Shown piece after piece: positions 1-10,261 of a DNA stretch of 64,000 bases. Every line of letters starts with the position of its first letter. Position 1 is the first letter of the stretch. The notes under the pieces are model-generated. The model ran no database searches. It worked only from the letters and a program-made list of their open reading frames with translations, and was not told the origin of the DNA. The translations under genes and the position numbers were made by a program. The stretch lies in contig NC_061510.1 in NCBI RefSeq assembly GCF_022539505.1, forward strand, positions 94,256,292-94,320,291, in the 5' to 3' direction. Origin of the DNA: Lolium rigidum (lineage: Eukaryota; Streptophyta; Magnoliopsida; Poales; Poaceae).

Positions 1-2109
1 TCTGGCTTCTCTAGCCAGACGATCTCCTCTATCATCGTAATGGGACCGCCGGCGTTGGTCATGCCGACTCACATATTTGTTGAGGAGGTGATCAGAGAGG
101 GGTCGCTGATATCTTATATTCTTCACCTCTCCCTCTGTAACATAGCGCTTGCCATCATGACGGAGCCGATCGCGTGGAGCGGCCTCCTCTGTATCCTTGC
201 TATGAGAGCAGCTGCCCTCATCTCCATCTTTGCCAGAGTGGTTTCCAGGTCCTACCATGTTGATGCTGCACGAGGGACCCGGCTGGCAACCTTCAGGGTA
301 GGTAATTTCTACCATGTTAACGGCGGGGAAGGGTTGGGTGTCGACCTTCATGGCGTACTTGGTTGAAAATTAGCCGCCCCTTCTCTATCGCCGCTTGGAT
401 GTGCTGACGCCACACCCGGCGGTCGTTGGTGGCATGGGAAAGCGAGTTGTGGAATTTGCGGTCCGGCTTTCCGTTTAGCTCTTTCGCAGTGGGGAACTTG
501 AGACCTTCGAGGAATCGTCAAGCTGTTTCTCCTTGAGCAGGAGGTCGAAGATTTGTTCGGTCTTGGTCACGTCAAAATCAAATCCCACTGGGCGGCCACG
601 GTGGCTTTACCCATTTGCGAGGCCACGGGGGTTCCTCCCGAGTCCACTCGGCCACTTGCTATTTCTTGGTCTCCCGCGAGCACTTCATCTTCCTCTGTAT
701 CGACCATAACTACTGCACGCTTGAACTTGTCTTGGTACAGGTCGGGGTGGCGCTGTTCATATGCTGATAGTTTCTGAACCATGTGCGCCAGCGAGGGATA
801 ATCTGCTTGGGAGGCCATGTCCTTGAGCTGGGTTGCAAGGCCTGCTCCTGCCAACTCGACTGCTTCCTTCTCAGTTATACGAACCGAATAACATCGGTTC
901 CTAAGATTCCTGAAGCGCTGGATGTATTCTGTCACCGTTTCCCCGCGCTTCTGACGTAGTTGTGCTAGATCGGCAATGCCGGACTCGGAAGCTTCGAATG
1001 GTATTGCATATGGAGCTGATTCTTCCAATTGCTTCCAAGGCTGGATGGAGTTTTGCTGGCAAAGAGGTGTACCATCCAAAAGCCGATCCCGTGAGGGACT
1101 GTGAAAAGAGCCTCACGCGTAGCTGATCCGACACCGAAGCCGGTCCTAATTGAGCCAAATATCGGCTGACGTGCTCGATGGAGCTGGAGCCATCGATCCC
1201 GCGAATTTGGAGAAGTCGGGGAGCCGATATTTGGGTGGCAGCGGGATCATCTCGTAATCGTCGGGGTACGGCTTGGAATAGCCGATTGCCCTTCTTTTCG
1301 GCATCATGCCGAACTGGTCTCTCGGTATGGTGCCGATCTGATCCGTTGTCGCTGGCCGTAGGAGTTGCACTACGAAGATTCGCCGGGGTGGCGTACTTGG
1401 CCTGCCATGTTTGCTTTTCCGGCTACGAGCCATCTGCGGGAGCTGGGCTCGGGAGTTTCGTCGGTGTGGCGTATTTAGTTAGCCACGTCTGCTCTGTCGC
1501 CGACGTTCCTCCTGTCTTCGCCGGAGCCCCCGATGTTGTGGCCTGGTTTGTGAGTGCCCAGTCACCACAATCCGGCACATACATGCACGCGTATCCTTGA
1601 GGGATCTCCTTAGGCGCCTCCATTAAGAACTGGTAGTCACTAGGGTCGCCACCAATCCTCGTAGACGAGGAATGCCGGTGTAGTCGGCACTTCGGCGAGT
1701 GCTGCCAACGCATATGGCAGCGGTGGACGGAGCTGGAGTGGCAACTCTCCTTGATGAGTCCCGAGAGCTGGTCACGACGGCGAGTGCTGGTGGCTCATGA
1801 TCTCCTGGATCACGCGCGAGCGACACGCTCCAACACGTTGACCAAGTTCTCAGAGTGGCGGTGTAGCGAGTGAGCCACCAGGTAATTGATCTCCTGCCGC
1901 AGACCCCTGGTGCGTTCCTCCGACGGGGTAGAGAGGTCTATCCCATCGAGCGCACCTTGCGGTGAGAATCCCTTCCATCTGATGCCATGGGTACGGGTTC
2001 TCTGAAAAGAGCCGATGAGGTCGGCTTCGAGGGTGGCCTTGATCTCGTTGTACTGCTTCTTGAGCTCGTCAGGCAGATCCTCGTAGGTGGCTGGCGTGCC
2101 GTCCGCCAT
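1..2109 (-). pseudogene. Gypsy retrotransposon gag remnant, frameshifted, open at the window edge
   Basis: Reading leftward from an ATG at 2109, gag-like protein is found in pieces in different frames: an N-terminal part (2109 to about 1810) containing DELKKQYNEIKATLEAD, a middle part (1433-1146) with the motif PLPPKYRLPDFSKFAGS, then QLGPASVSDQLRVRLFSQSL (about 1158-1080) and the retrotrans_gag core (1079-567) with GETVTEYIQRFRNLRNRCYS. From 560 to 1 the minus strand still reads as the next gag segment (motifs YAMKVDT, HSGKDGDEGS, DGKRYVTEGEV). Several stops and frame changes mean no intact polyprotein is made. These motifs are typical of abundant Triticeae Gypsy elements; I do not name the family. 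The element continues to the left of the window. Confidence 0.85.
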
Positions 2110-2189
2110 CTCAGATGTAGATGGCGATGTGGTTGATGTAGACGATGGTCCCACCGGGCGTGCCGAGAATGTGTTGACTGCCAAAACCC

Positions 2190-3344
2190 ACCGGCGGGCA
2201 GCGGCCTTGTCAACACCGTAGAGCCGGGAAGAGCCTAGAGTTGCGGCTGGCTGAGACCCCTCCGAGCGACGGCCCGCAATGCTCTTCTGGTCACACGCGG
2301 CGATGCGAAGTGCAAGGGCGTGCCACCGACCTATACCTGGTCGGGAAGGTGATGGGGATGCCTCGCTTAGTTTCTGCGGGGCATACATGTAAACATTAAA
2401 TACGAGCCTCGATCGGCTCTCGAGGTTATCCCGTGAATCGGCTCAAAGAGCCGATCCACCCATGATTCGTACGGGGTGCACGAATACTTGGTGGTCCTGC
2501 TTGATCAAGATAGAGCTAATGAGATCTACGACGATTTAGGGTTTTCACCGCATAATCGGATCATCCTACTCCAGAGTTGGGCCTCGCGGCCACGCACGGT
2601 GCTCGTAAGCCGATCCTAAACAAGGCCAAAAAACCAACATGAAGTTGATCCTCGGAACATCCCGTTTAGGACTTGCGAACGCCACCCTACGTGCCACTTG
2701 GATCCTCCCCCTTTGTAAGGCCTAACTATTGCGGATATTAAACTAATCCTTGTAGAACAAGGAGCAATCGTAACGGATCGGATCTACTAAACAATGATCA
2801 AGCGGGGTGCCGCCCCCACACCTGAGATAGGCGTGAGGGCGGCTAGATATGCAAGGGTTGCACTACGTAAGCATGCTTAAACGAAGAACAATGCTAACCC
2901 TAACACATCTAATGATAACTACGTTGCTCGCCATCAAAAGCGCTTCGGTACGAGCAACGCATGAACAACGTGGGGCTTGTGCTGCCTAGATCGCAAGATG
3001 CGATCTAGGCAGCATGTCGCTACCTGATAGAAACCCTCGAGACGAAGGAGTTGTCGATGCGCCGAGATTGGTTTGTTTTGGGGTTGAACGTGAGTTGTTG
3101 TTTATTCCATAAACCCTAGGTACATATTTATAGTCCAGGGGACTTTCTAATGTGGTCATGCACTAAACCGTGCACGACTAAGATTCTATCTCTAAACTAA
3201 AATAGATCTAATATGTTACAGATACACGGGCAATTAAGCCCAACTTGGTATAACAGGCCGATTCATATAATTCTCCACGTATATTTCCTTAAGCCCATCT
3301 TGACTGCGGCCCCCCTCCGACTCGGTCAAATCTTGGTGATAACA
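2190..3344 (-). mobile_element. 5' LTR and leader of the minus-strand Gypsy element
   Basis: The right end (3344) reads, on the minus strand, TGTTATCACCAAGATTTGAC, a typical LTR start. On the minus strand there follow a TATA-like box (CTATAAATAT, near 3135), an AATAAA signal (near 3105), a strong hairpin (2980-3014) and then a leader that runs into gag. The LTR/leader junction is not clear; it lies somewhere between about 2190 and 2515, because I cannot place a convincing primer binding site. The start given is therefore approximate. Confidence 0.65.
2980..3014. repeat. perfect 16-bp hairpin in the LTR transcribed region
   Basis: TGCTGCCTAGATCGCA at 2980-2995 is followed by a 3-nt spacer and its exact reverse complement at 2999-3014. 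On the element's sense strand it falls downstream of the TATA and AATAAA signals, so it would be part of the genomic RNA leader. Confidence 0.9.
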
Positions 3345-3359
3345 CTCTCTTCCTAGTAA

Positions 3360-4333
3360 GAGCATGTACAATAAGAGCAATTACAATAGTGCAGCCGGGT
3401 GCTGGCTATAAGGTCAGCTATAGTCAACTTATAGCTAACTTGTACAATAGTTGGATTTAAGGATTGATAACTTTATGTGTAAAAGGGCCACCACACATAC
3501 TCACAAAGTGCCTAGGAGTACGTGCAAGAGTCGACTCTTGCATGAGAGCCCATCTCTCTTCTCTCTCCACTTCTCTTTCATCCACCTAAGCAAAACAACA
3601 CTATTTTAATTCTTATAGCCTGCTGAATCACGGAAAACCAAAACTGATCATGGGTGCATATGCACCTGGTATGTATAAAACATATTTCAGAAAGTAAAAA
3701 AATTTAGGAAAAAAATTTAGCATGTAGAGGGACATGTTCTATGTGTACACATAAAGTTTCACGTAAAACCAACAATTTTTGTACCATGTGTAAAAAAGAC
3801 AAATAATGCCTCGAGAAATAGACTATTTTAACATCAAAAATTTGTCTTTTTAGTACAGGGCACAAAACATATCGGTTTTTGCTGAAACAACTTTGTGAAC
3901 ATGTAACATGTCAAGGTATACACGAGGAATTTTTGTTTTTATTTTTTTAACATTTGGAAATATGTTTAATATGCATTTCAAATAAAGGGTGCATATGCAC
4001 CCGGGTGCAGAAACACCCTGTCCGCTGAATCAGCCTTATTGTACTTGCTCTAAGGCTTAGTTGGCTGGCTACAAAAAATAAAATAATATATTTTTGCCTA
4101 GTTGGAAGAGAGAGAGGAGGAAAGAGAAGAGGGGTGGGCTCTAATGCAAGAGTCAGTTCTAGCACGTGCTCCTAGGCATTTTTGTAAGAGTGAAAAGTGG
4201 GTCATGCATTGATAAAGTAGTACTCCTAGTACAATTTTATAGCACACTATTGTACATGTTAGCTCTCTGTTGACTATAGATGATATGGCACTTGGCTTAT
4301 AGTTAACAACTGACTATACTACTGAACTTACTC
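3360..4333. mobile_element. PIF/Harbinger (Tourist-like) MITE with long inverted repeats, TSD TAA
   Basis: The element starts GAGCATGTACAATAAG and ends with the diverged inverse, and is flanked by TAA at 3357-3359 and 4334-4336. The inverted similarity is long: blocks such as CTATAGTCAAC, CTAACTTGTACAATAG, GCCTAGGAGTACGTGC and GACTCTTGCATGAGAGCCCA in the left half reappear in reverse complement in the right half, about 260 bp per arm. The TWA duplication and the GAG terminus fit PIF/Harbinger. No transposase ORF is present, so it is non-autonomous. Its middle is split by a second element at 3631-4023. Confidence 0.75.
3631..4023. mobile_element. nested Mutator-like MITE with 9-bp TSD GCTGAATCA
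   Basis: GCTGAATCA occurs at 3622-3630 and again at 4024-4032, flanking this 393-bp insertion. The ends carry the palindromic block GGGTGCATATGCACC in inverted arrangement (about 3651 and 3989). A 9-bp target duplication is the hallmark of Mutator-like elements. Removing the insertion and one GCTGAATCA restores a continuous host MITE, so this is the younger insertion. Confidence 0.8.
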
Positions 4334-5220
4334 TAAGATATACCTGCCATCCTTTCTAGCCAAAAAGTTGAATAAACCGAAAGTTCTTTCTGTCCATGAA
4401 CTATGGTCCTTTTTGGGAACATTGAATCTTAGTCTTTTCGTCTTAAATATAGTACTGTTGTGTGCTACAACAAATTAAACTCGCTTTTGGGCCAGCACGT
4501 GAGTATGGTTGCTTCACCTTTTGTGGAAGTGGCTTTTCGTTAGCCGGTAAAGAATTATAGTGCGCTTTGTTCGGTTAGGAAGATAATCCTGCATAGCTTT
4601 TTCTGGAGTAGAACAAAGGTATTCGAGGATATCGTGAAGATGGACAATAATGGGACCTTTTGAAACTTCGGCATAAAATGAACCGGGTTTAAAAGTATTT
4701 CACAAAATGGTGTTTTTTGTCTATTTTCATAAGAATATTGTTCAAACTCAGCTGTTCAGGTTTAGCAACTTAGGTAAGTCTTGTTCCGTTATCTATACTA
4801 CCATACCTTTCTTGCTAAACTTTTTTCTCTTGTAACATCACGCAAACAATAGTACACATCATGTAGTGAAGAATGGGATGGTGGAACTTTGAGTTTGAAA
4901 TAGTTATTGACTGTATCACTATAGATTAGAACGTCTCATCCACTGAAAATAATATTATGTTTTTTTTGCGGGTAAAAAGGGAACTTTATTAAACAGGCGG
5001 GTTTACAATACAATCATGATCAAGCACCTGAAGAACTACTTCAGGTCCCGATCATAACCAAGTTGCAGTGCGCCGTTCTACCCTTGCCAAGTTTGCAAGG
5101 ATATGGCTAACCCTAATATTATGCCTTAATGAGGCACAAAAGGATGTGAAGCACATGATTTTTATAATCCTAATCGCACAGATAGAAGCTGTGTGGCAAA
5201 GCCATCCTAGTAATATGGAT
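4334..5220. other. intergenic, no gene seen; poly(T)-headed fragment near 4958-5115
   Basis: No coding signal found. At about 4962 a T run followed by GCGGGTAAAAAGGGAACTTT resembles the poly(A) end of a minus-strand retroposed element, but the element body cannot be delimited. Confidence 0.4.
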
Positions 5221-5372
5221 TTGTCACGTCACTAATATCACGTTAGTACTATTTGGTACCAGTGGCAGGTCTTTAGCACACCACATGTATTTTTGATGTA
5301 CTTGCCAGAAACATGTCACATGTACCAAATGGTCTAGTGACGTGTGTGGTAATAAGCCACGTCACAACTATT
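5221..5372. repeat. MITE-like imperfect inverted repeat
   Basis: The left end TTGTCACGTCACTAAT with CTATTTGGTACC is mirrored by ACCAAATGGTCTAGTGACGTG and CCACGTCACAAC on the right. The match is diverged and no clear target duplication was found, so the family is not assigned. Confidence 0.4.
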
Positions 5373-5602
5373 TTTTGAATTAAAAGGAAATTCTTGCTTC
5401 TATGTAAGTCGACAACAAAGAAAAATACAAGAAACACAGCCGAAATACATTATTAACCCAGGCAACAAGCTTTCATCTTGGTTAATCAAATTTATTACCA
5501 AAGAACATACAAATTTGGTTCAAACAACAACAATAAGCAACTATACTCTTGGTTAATAAACAAACAACAGAGCACCACAATTGGGAACACCGCCCAACTA
5601 CA

Positions 5603-5997
5603 CTAGATGATGTCAATGACAAAGAGAATGCTCAAGATCAGGTGTGTGATGGTCGTAGCAGCGATGATCATGGCTTGTCCTACTTGTAGATCGTCTTCTT
5701 CTATATGGAACACCCTCCACGTCACTTTGCTAAAGATTAGGCGGCCATGCTCATCGGTGGTGTATAGAATGGTGCTCACAAACCCGTCAAAGGAGAGTGT
5801 TCTCGAACACACAGTCCAGTGAAGCCATAATTGGGTATGTGAAGCTTCGAAACCACCTTCTTAGGTAATTTGTGGGATGCCAAAATAGTAATAATGAAGT
5901 TGGATGAGACCAATACAATTGTAATGTATGAAGAGAAGAAACTAGGAAAGGATAGAAGAATTAACTTGAAAAGAACATACCATGTTGTGTTTGGCAA
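5603..5997 (-). pseudogene. possible B3-domain-like gene remnant
   Basis: Minus-strand reading gives, in two overlapping frames, FIITILASHKLPKKVVSKLH, then GFVSTILYTTDEHGRL and WRVFHIEEDDLQVGQAMIIA. The order (an 'l.iP..f'-like segment, then a tryptophan with F, followed by 'ddLqvG') resembles the C-terminal half of plant B3 DNA-binding domains. The frame change near 5790 and the absence of clean flanking exons suggest decay. The assignment is by eye only and may be wrong. Confidence 0.3.
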
Positions 5998-6087
5998 GAC
6001 TTGCTTTTTTCAAACGGGTCACAAATGGTACCCGATGAAGGAATTGGGGCGTTAAGATCTCTAAGAGGCTAACGTGCTCATAGTCGC

Positions 6088-6474
6088 TTAGGTTGCAGCT
6101 TGGGGAGACAATGGCATCATCATATGAGACGTCATCCCACCACTGAGATAGACAATAGTAATCGTCGTGAGTTGTCCTCTCAAAGAAAAAGCATACCATT
6201 TCTCCTCTGATGAGACGATTCTGAATTGCTTCCAACCTTCACCTCCCATGCAGGTCAATGTCTCTTCTTTCTCCACGGCATTGACATATATACACCCAAG
6301 CATCTGAAAGCGCACACTCTCTCCGACTACTTCATCGAATTTCAACTTAACATTTCCATAAACAAAATAATAGTGAGCAAAGGGGAATGCACCGCAAATA
6401 ATGATATAAAGTAGAATGAAAAATATTAGTATATAATCTTCAAGCTCGTCACACATGGCAAGCGAGAGGCGCAC
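6088..6474 (-). pseudogene. unidentified 128-codon minus-strand ORF upstream of the B3-like remnant
   Basis: The ORF begins MRLSLAMCDELEDY, has a hydrophobic stretch (about residues 14-40) and then a more globular part with GEGWKQFRIVSSEEKWYAF. It lies in the same orientation as, and just upstream of, the B3-like segment, so both may be exons of one decayed gene. I do not recognise the family; codon use is not distinctive. Confidence 0.25.
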
Positions 6475-6709
6475 TCACTCTTGCATGTTCGGCACGTCGC
6501 CATGTCTCCTATGAACAACATTAATAATCATCGAAATCAAGTAACAACAATACACATGCATGTGATCAGAGAATCATAGTACGACTTAAACTAAATTCCA
6601 CATGTTAATTAAACATAGAACATAGATAAACTACATAACGAAAAGTTGCATATTAAAGATAGAACATTCTAAAAACACATCTGAAGATAGAACCTATAGC
6701 TAATCCTCA

Positions 6710-7230
6710 AAGTCCTAGTCAATCTGAGTCCTGCGATGCGAGCGCCTTCCAGTCAATGCCTCCATATAATCGTTTTCCCGTAATCGAAGTCATTGTCCTC
6801 AAAGTCGAACTCGCAGTCACTAAAAAAGTCCTCCTCTTGGACCACACCATAGGGACATGCCTCCTGGTCGTGTTGACCCGCCCCGGCGCCCTCAAAGAAC
6901 TGGTGGCTGGATGCCATCACTTATCCTCGCAGTAATGCTGCACCATTGCACCAAGAGGTCCTCCCGGCGCTCGAATGCCAACCGCATCTCGGCAAGGCGG
7001 TATTGCTTCTCCTCATCCTTGGTGGCGAACCTAATATCCATGGCCGCGAGGAGGTGCACGATCTCCCGGTCACCGAGCGAGTTGAGTTGCGCCTTTTTAC
7101 CTAAGTGCTAAATTGCCTCCTAGTTGCAGGCACGTTCTGCTAGCTCGTGGACCCTCCGCGTGCATGCCAAGATACCGATTCTTCTTACCAGAAGGGTGAT
7201 CGTGGCTCCCTGCGTGTGGGCACCTTGGTA
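6710..7230 (-). pseudogene. decayed transposon-associated ORF (PIF/Harbinger ORF1-like)
   Basis: The minus strand reads, with stops, RRVHELAERACN, then KKAQLNSLGDREIVHLLAAM, DIRFATKDEEKQYRLAEMRL and AFERREDLLVQW. The charged, helical style resembles the Myb/NAM-associated accessory ORF common in grass PIF/Harbinger elements, related in type to the fragment at 9992-10261. At least two in-frame stops show it is dead. No inverted terminal repeats could be fixed around it. Confidence 0.4.
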
Positions 7231-7951
7231 TTTTTTATGGATACCACGACAATGCCTCTGATCTGCTATATGTTACGATCAAGAAATAACCAATAACAAA
7301 TGTAAACTAATTAGTGGTGTAGTTTTAGTTTAAATTTGAACTAACAAATTGACTAACAATTTCTAAAACTACAAACTTTTGTGCACTAACAAATTTCTAA
7401 AACTACAAACTATTCTACAATTAATAATATTGCAATCTAAAAAAAAAACTAACAATTTGCATCTAATAATCTACACTAACAGTTTATACAATAACATTAC
7501 AATTAATATATAAGTAAAAATTTAAAAAGTGGAGGCTTAGAGCTCACAGCAATCGGCGGGTGGGCGACCTCAAACTGGCAGCGAGTTGTGGAGGGGAGGC
7601 GCATCAAAGAGTGACGTGGCAGCCAAGTGAGCGAGGGCGTCACGAGTGTGTGGGCATGGCGGCTTTATGAGGGGGTAGGGAGGAAGAGGCGGAAAATTAC
7701 GTGTTAGGATATTAGTGTTCTTGTGTGCGTGCTATAAAGTAAGATTCCATGTATGCCATACCAATGCCAACTTACATGAGTTATGTTGTACAACAAGAAT
7801 CACAATGTTAAGGTCGTGCAATATAGCGTCTACCGGCACACATGCTGAAAAAAATGGCACGCATGTTTGTTGATGATGTGTAGTCCTACATCTCTAGGAG
7901 TCCCTCCTACAACGCTCTTCTTTGCTATTATCACATATTCTGATACACTTG
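7231..7951. other. AT-rich intergenic stretch, nothing identified
   Basis: There are simple A-rich runs with repeated ACTAACAATTTCTAAAACTA-like units around 7310-7480, and no ORF or terminal repeat that I can support. Confidence 0.5.
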
Positions 7952-8492
7952 TGTCATCGTGGTGAACAGACAGATGCCATGGGATGGCTTAAGTTGAGGT
8001 CGAATGTGCGCTAGAGGATTCGGGGGAGGGTTTTGGTTACACAAGGGTGGATTTTGGATGAAATACCGGTATCTTTATTGATGAACTTGGCCTTGGCCAG
8101 AGATTGAAGAAGAACAGTACAAGCTCTATCTCTCTGATGAACCGTCTAATGAGTCGTGTCCCCCGCGCAGGGGTGTGCTCCCTCTCCTTATATAGGGGAG
8201 AGGGTGGCTTACAGGGGAAGAAACCCTAACGGCATCTTTGACTAGACAAACTACTTTACAAAGCCTCTTTGGCACCAGGTGACACCGGTATGTCTTTAAT
8301 CAGGGAAGATGACATCCTCCGGTAGCTTTTACGTTATCTTCTGCTTTGGCTTCAGAGCTTCGATTAAAGCTGATGTGTTTCGCTCATCCTTGTCCTTTAG
8401 TTCTTGAGGGAATCTTTGACCGGCCTGCCGACGTGCTACAGTTTAGCCCGTGCCGGTACCCGGTATCTTCTTAGCGTATTCCGGTATACCCC
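7952..8492 (-). mobile_element. LTR, left arm of a head-to-head inverted LTR pair
   Basis: Read on the minus strand this is a retrotransposon LTR: U3 at the centre of the palindrome, a TATATA box at about 8189-8194, an AATAAAGAT signal near 8070 and an end at 7952 (…GATGACA). It is nearly identical to the reverse complement of 8525-9066. No internal retrotransposon sequence is visible at its outer side. Confidence 0.75.
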
Positions 8493-8500
8493 TTCTTAAG

Positions 8501-9066
8501 TGAAACTGTACCGGTATCCCAAAAGGGGTATACCGGAATATGCTAAGAAGATACCGGGGTACCGGCAGGGGCTAAACTGTAGCACGTCGGCAGGCCGGTC
8601 AAAGATTCCCTCAAGGACTAAATGACAAGGATGAGCGAAGCACGTCAGCTTTAATCGAAGCTCTGAAGCCAAAGCAGAAGATGACGTAAAAGCTACCGGA
8701 GGATGTCATCTTCCCTGATTAAAGACATACCGGTGTCACCTGGTGCCAAAGAGGCTTTGTAAAGTAGTTTGTCTAGTCAAAAATGTCATTAGGGTTTCTT
8801 CCTCTGTAAGCCACCCTCTCCCCTATATAAGGAGAGGGAGCACACCCCTGCGCGGGGGACATGACTCATTAGACGGTTCATCAGAGAGATAGAGCTTGTA
8901 CTGTTCTTCTTCAACCTCTGGCCAAGGCCAAGTTCATCAATAAAGATATCGGTATTCCATCCGAAATCCACCTTTGTGTAACCAAAACCCTTCCCCGAAT
9001 CCTCTAGCGCACATTCGACCCTAACTTAAGCCATCCCATGGCATCTGTCTGTTCACCATGACGACA
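8501..9066 (+). mobile_element. LTR, right arm of a head-to-head inverted LTR pair
   Basis: This is the plus-strand copy of the LTR: TG start near 8501 or 8507, a TATATA box at 8824-8829 in CCCTATATAAGGAG, an AATAAAGATA signal at about 8939, and an end …GACGACA at 9066. The two arms are separated by only about 30 bp, so the two U3 promoters point away from each other. DNA outside 9066 does not match DNA outside 7952. Confidence 0.75.
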
Positions 9067-9664
9067 ACTTGACATCCAAAGTCCAACTTGAAATGTTACT
9101 GTGACATAACTCGTCTTCATCACAAGCTCAATCGTCTGTGATATGATATTTTCAGATATTGAGGCCATAATTATTGTTTTGGTTTGACTTCTTCGCAATT
9201 AAGTTATTTTCTTCTGGTATAACTACTACTCATCATCATGTTTTCAGTGATAAGTATGTGGTGCCAATGATTAGACAAGTACAAGAACATGGATCGGATG
9301 GATGGATTCCACCACCATATGAATGGATCAAAGCTATAGCTGGTACAAGGTTCGACTTTGACGCATGTTCTTCATCTAGACTTATCGTGGATGTTCTTTA
9401 TGATCTGCATGACTCAGTTATTTCTTAACACTGCCATGATATAAATCAATGTGAACAAAATTTCATGCATGCATGTATGAGACCTATTTTATCCGCTAAA
9501 TTTTTTTCATGCACTCGCTATTTTTTTTCTCATACGTACGGATGCTTTCTCGTACATACAGGAACAAAGACATGGGGGGCGAGGAGGGGCTGCACCCCTA
9601 TGCTTATGATTTCCATAGAAAGATTAGCCATACTAGCTCCTTGTTTAAGCTAATTTATCTAGCT
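9067..9664. other. intergenic, nothing identified
   Basis: A short plus-strand reading (9174-9428, with GWIPPPYEWIKAIAGTRFDF) is open but matches no family I know and has no supporting context. The rest is AT-rich. Confidence 0.4.
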
Positions 9665-9667
9665 TAG

Positions 9668-10261
9668 AGCATCTCTAATAGACCCCTCTATTTTTCTGCC
9701 CCGTAAAATGTAAGTAGAGGACCCTGTATTTACTTTCCATCGACCGAAAACTCGTCCGAACTAGCAGCCCCGTATCCCCACCCGGAAAATATTCTGTTTT
9801 ACGGGGTGGGATACAAGGTCTGCTAGCTCGGACGAGTTTCCAACCCCTCTAAATAGGGTTTTAGACAACTATTTCAGACAACTATTTCTGATCAAACATA
9901 GCACATCCAAAACATGTGATGCATACATAGTTTTTACATCACAACGCGATCATAGCCAATGTTCAAGCCACCACCAACACCATCAATGCGATCAACCATC
10001 AACGAGTCCATCGCCAGCACCGCCACCACTCGCCGGAGACTCACCTTGATGAGTCGACGCACCAACAGCACTTGCAGCACGAGCTTGACGCGCAAGCATC
10101 TTCCTCGCCATGATGTCCGCCTTGGTCTCCTTCCACCATGCCAGCTGATCCTCGTCCATGTCCTCGGTGCGCATCATCATGATCTCCCTCTCCTCGGCCA
10201 AGAGCTCCTTCATCGCCTTGGCTTCTTTGAGTGCGATCATCCTCGATTCAAGTTCTACCAA
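9668..10261 (-). mobile_element. PIF/Harbinger-type element, right side truncated
   Basis: The left terminus GAGCATCTCTAATAGACCCC follows TTA, the same type of end as the complete element at 28635-29620. A strong inner inverted repeat (about 9745-9845, arms with GAACTAGCAGCCCCGTATCC / GGATACAAGGTCTGCTAG) lies inside. The right terminus is missing: the sequence switches at about 10262 to an LTR-like repeat, which probably inserted here. Confidence 0.6.
9992..10261 (-). pseudogene. fragment of transposon ORF1 (NAM-associated C-terminal-like)
   Basis: The minus-strand reading contains LKEAKAMKELLAEEREIMMM followed by DMDEDQLAWWKETKADIMAR. The 'E..imm.d...Md...awW' arrangement is characteristic of the NAM-associated/accessory protein found in many grass PIF/Harbinger elements and their captured copies. 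The reading is open for 89 codons but the N-terminal part is absent, cut at the boundary with the neighbouring LTR-like repeat. It is probably non-functional. Confidence 0.55.
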
